A stretch of DNA of 64,000 nucleotides from Psychrobacter immobilis (GTDB taxonomy: Bacteria > Pseudomonadota > Gammaproteobacteria > Pseudomonadales > Moraxellaceae). The stretch covers positions 124,001 through 188,000 of the forward strand of contig NZ_CAJGZN010000005.1 in the NCBI RefSeq assembly GCF_904846235.1, written 5' to 3'. The number at the start of each line of letters is the position of its first letter. The stretch's first letter is position 1. Under the pieces are notes generated by a model. It was not told where the DNA came from. It did not search any database and saw nothing but the letters and a program-made list of their open reading frames with translations. This document shows, one piece after another, positions 62,571 through 64,000 of the stretch. A program made the translations under genes and the position numbers.

Positions 62571-64000
62571 ATGCTGGAAATATTCATGCAATTGTCTCGC
62601 TTATCTGCTGCGTTATTTAATCTTTCGAATGTATCTGGTTCTTCTCTACGATTAGCATCTATACCTTCTAGATTGGTATCGACTAAATCCCTCTCTTTAA
62701 AGACACTATGCTCAACCTGTCTATCTACTTCTGTCATCGTATTAACAACGAGTCAATCGGCATGGGCACAGGCAGATGATGTAGATGCTCAAACCACTCC
62801 TAATGTGGTACTTGATACTATCGTCGTCACTAGTAGCGCTGATGCTTCAGCGGATGGATTGCCAGATGCTTATGAAGGTGGCCAAGTTGCGACCGGTAGC
62901 CGCGTCGGAATCTTGGGTAACCAAGACATCATGGATACGCCGTTCTCTACCACCTCATACACCAATGAATATATCACCAATCAGCAAGCCCAAAGTGTAG
63001 GCGATCTACTCAAAAAAGACCCAACCGTCCGCGTGGCAAGGGGTTTTGGTAACTTCCAAGAAGCCTACTTTATGCGGGGTTTCATCACCACATCAGATGA
63101 CACCATGTACAATGGTCTATACGGCATCTTACCAAGACAGTACATTGCAACTGAATTGTTTGAACGGGTGGAAGTCCAACGCGGCGCTTCTGCCATGCTA
63201 AATGGTGCAGCACCCAGTGGCGGTAACGCAGGTGGTACAATCAATTTGCTACCGAAACGTGCTAGTAATGAGCCACTACGTGAAGTGACGCTTGGTTATG
63301 GTCAAGGTGACCAAGGTAAGGTCGCGGTAGATGTCAGTGATCGCTTTGGTAGCGATGATGCTATTGGTGTTCGTTTTAATGCTGCTTATCAAGATGGTGA
63401 CAGTGCTATCGATGATGAGTCGTCGACCTTGGGTCTGGCTGCCCTTGGTTTGGACTATAGAGGGGATCAGTATCGCCTATCAGCAGATTTAGGCTGGCAA
63501 GACAATAAGCTGTCAGAGACTCGTCCTAGTGTCAATCTTGGTGGGGTGTCTAATGTACCAAATGCGCCAGACGGCTCAAAAAATTGGGCGCAGCCTTGGA
63601 CCTACTCAGATGAAAAGGATGTCTTTGGTACGATTCGAGGAGAATATGACTTTAATGACAATATCACCGCTTATGGTGCTTACGGTGTGCGAAGTGGCGA
63701 GGAAGAAAACTCACTAGCCACGTTAACTGTCAACAACGTTGATGGTGCGGGTACAGTTTATCGCTTTGACAATACTCGAGAAGATAAAGTACAAAGTGCT
63801 GAGCTTGGTCTACGTGGTAAATTACAAACCGGTGAAGTGGCTCATAGCTTAGTGTTGGCCGCAAACCTCTATGATCAAGAAGAAAAAGGCGCTTACGCTT
63901 TTGATTTTGGTAACCAACTCGCAACCAATTTGTACAACCCAACCGACTACGCTGAAGTCCCTTTTACAAGCACAGCAATCTTCGGTGGAAATTTAGACGA
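62571..64000 (+). CDS. TonB-dependent siderophore receptor, C-terminus beyond window
   Basis: The frame from ATG 62571 (or 62586) runs off the window, giving 476 residues. It has a long signal peptide ending near SAWAQADD, a TonB-box-like TIVVTSSA, the plug domain (TTSYTNEYITNQQAQSVGDLLKKDPTVRV; FMRGF; ERVEVQRGASAMLNGAAPSGGNAGGTINLLPKRA) and the first barrel strands. It resembles the FhuE/ferric-siderophore receptor class. A Fur box lies just upstream. Divergent from the cytochrome b-like gene. Confidence 0.9.
   Translation, partial: MLEIFMQLSRLSAALFNLSNVSGSSLRLASIPSRLVSTKSLSLKTLCSTCLSTSVIVLTTSQSAWAQADDVDAQTTPNVVLDTIVVTSSADASADGLPDAYEGGQVATGSRVGILGNQDIMDTPFSTTSYTNEYITNQQAQSVGDLLKKDPTVRVARGFGNFQEAYFMRGFITTSDDTMYNGLYGILPRQYIATELFERVEVQRGASAMLNGAAPSGGNAGGTINLLPKRASNEPLREVTLGYGQGDQGKVAVDVSDRFGSDDAIGVRFNAAYQDGDSAIDDESSTLGLAALGLDYRGDQYRLSADLGWQDNKLSETRPSVNLGGVSNVPNAPDGSKNWAQPWTYSDEKDVFGTIRGEYDFNDNITAYGAYGVRSGEEENSLATLTVNNVDGAGTVYRFDNTREDKVQSAELGLRGKLQTGEVAHSLVLAANLYDQEEKGAYAFDFGNQLATNLYNPTDYAEVPFTSTAIFGGNLD

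Overview
The window reads as chromosome of a Psychrobacter-like gammaproteobacterium (Moraxellaceae). The basis is moderate GC, Acinetobacter/Psychrobacter-style ben, cat and dca catabolic genes, a DcaP-type porin and small dispersed palindromic repeats. No rRNA, tRNA or CRISPR array was seen. Assignments come from reading the protein sequences and motifs; no database search was run.

Layout. 1-2.7 kb: partial DODA-type dioxygenase, DoxX, LysR regulator and an orphan NADAR-type protein. 3-6.1 kb: copper module copA-cueR with a clear CueR operator. 6.2-7.4 kb: two promoterless genes, each followed by an attC-like site, forming an integrase-less integron cassette cluster; one encodes a protein with a HEPN-type RNTFAH motif. 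7.6-13.7 kb: LysR, a ~280-bp MITE, GST, MDR dehydrogenase, homocysteine S-methyltransferase and an APC permease. 13.7-14.6 kb: intergenic region with a terminator, a decayed GST fragment and a TGACCG x9 microsatellite. 14.6-20.9 kb: five-gene glycosyltransferase cluster. 21-35.4 kb: complete benzoate-to-TCA-cycle route, catBCA-benABCDE-catIJFD, then an AAHS transporter, with ATAC-N7-GTAT sites in front of catB and the transporter. 35.6-47.1 kb: dicarboxylate/acyl-CoA beta-oxidation (dca-like) genes in two divergent groups, an MFS transporter and an IclR regulator, with repeated palindromic operators. 47.2-48.3 kb: Old Yellow Enzyme. 48.5-52.8 kb: IS3-family remnants around a LysR / luciferase-like monooxygenase / azoreductase / broken OYE group. 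52.8-53.5 kb: GST. 54-62.2 kb: four-gene operon (T_hemolysin protein, adenylate-forming ligase, TauD-type dioxygenase, SDR) convergent with a cytochrome b / two-component system / VIT transporter operon. 62.5 kb to the end: Fur-box-preceded TonB-dependent siderophore receptor, cut by the window edge.

Main points of interest. (1) The luciferase-like gene begins with eight copies of an octamer, CTCACAAA, that puts its only good ATG out of frame; 7 or 10 copies would restore the frame, so it looks like a phase-variable gene currently OFF. (2) The four-gene T_hemolysin operon and the cytochrome b-response regulator operon carry the same 18-bp box (C[CT]TAAG-N6-TTAAGG), joining an uncharacterised small-molecule biosynthetic operon to a PmrA/QseB-like system in an iron-themed neighbourhood. 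(3) The integron-type cassettes carry a candidate HEPN RNase. (4) The ben genes are embedded inside the cat operon under one LysR regulator, next to a dca cluster with its own operator family.
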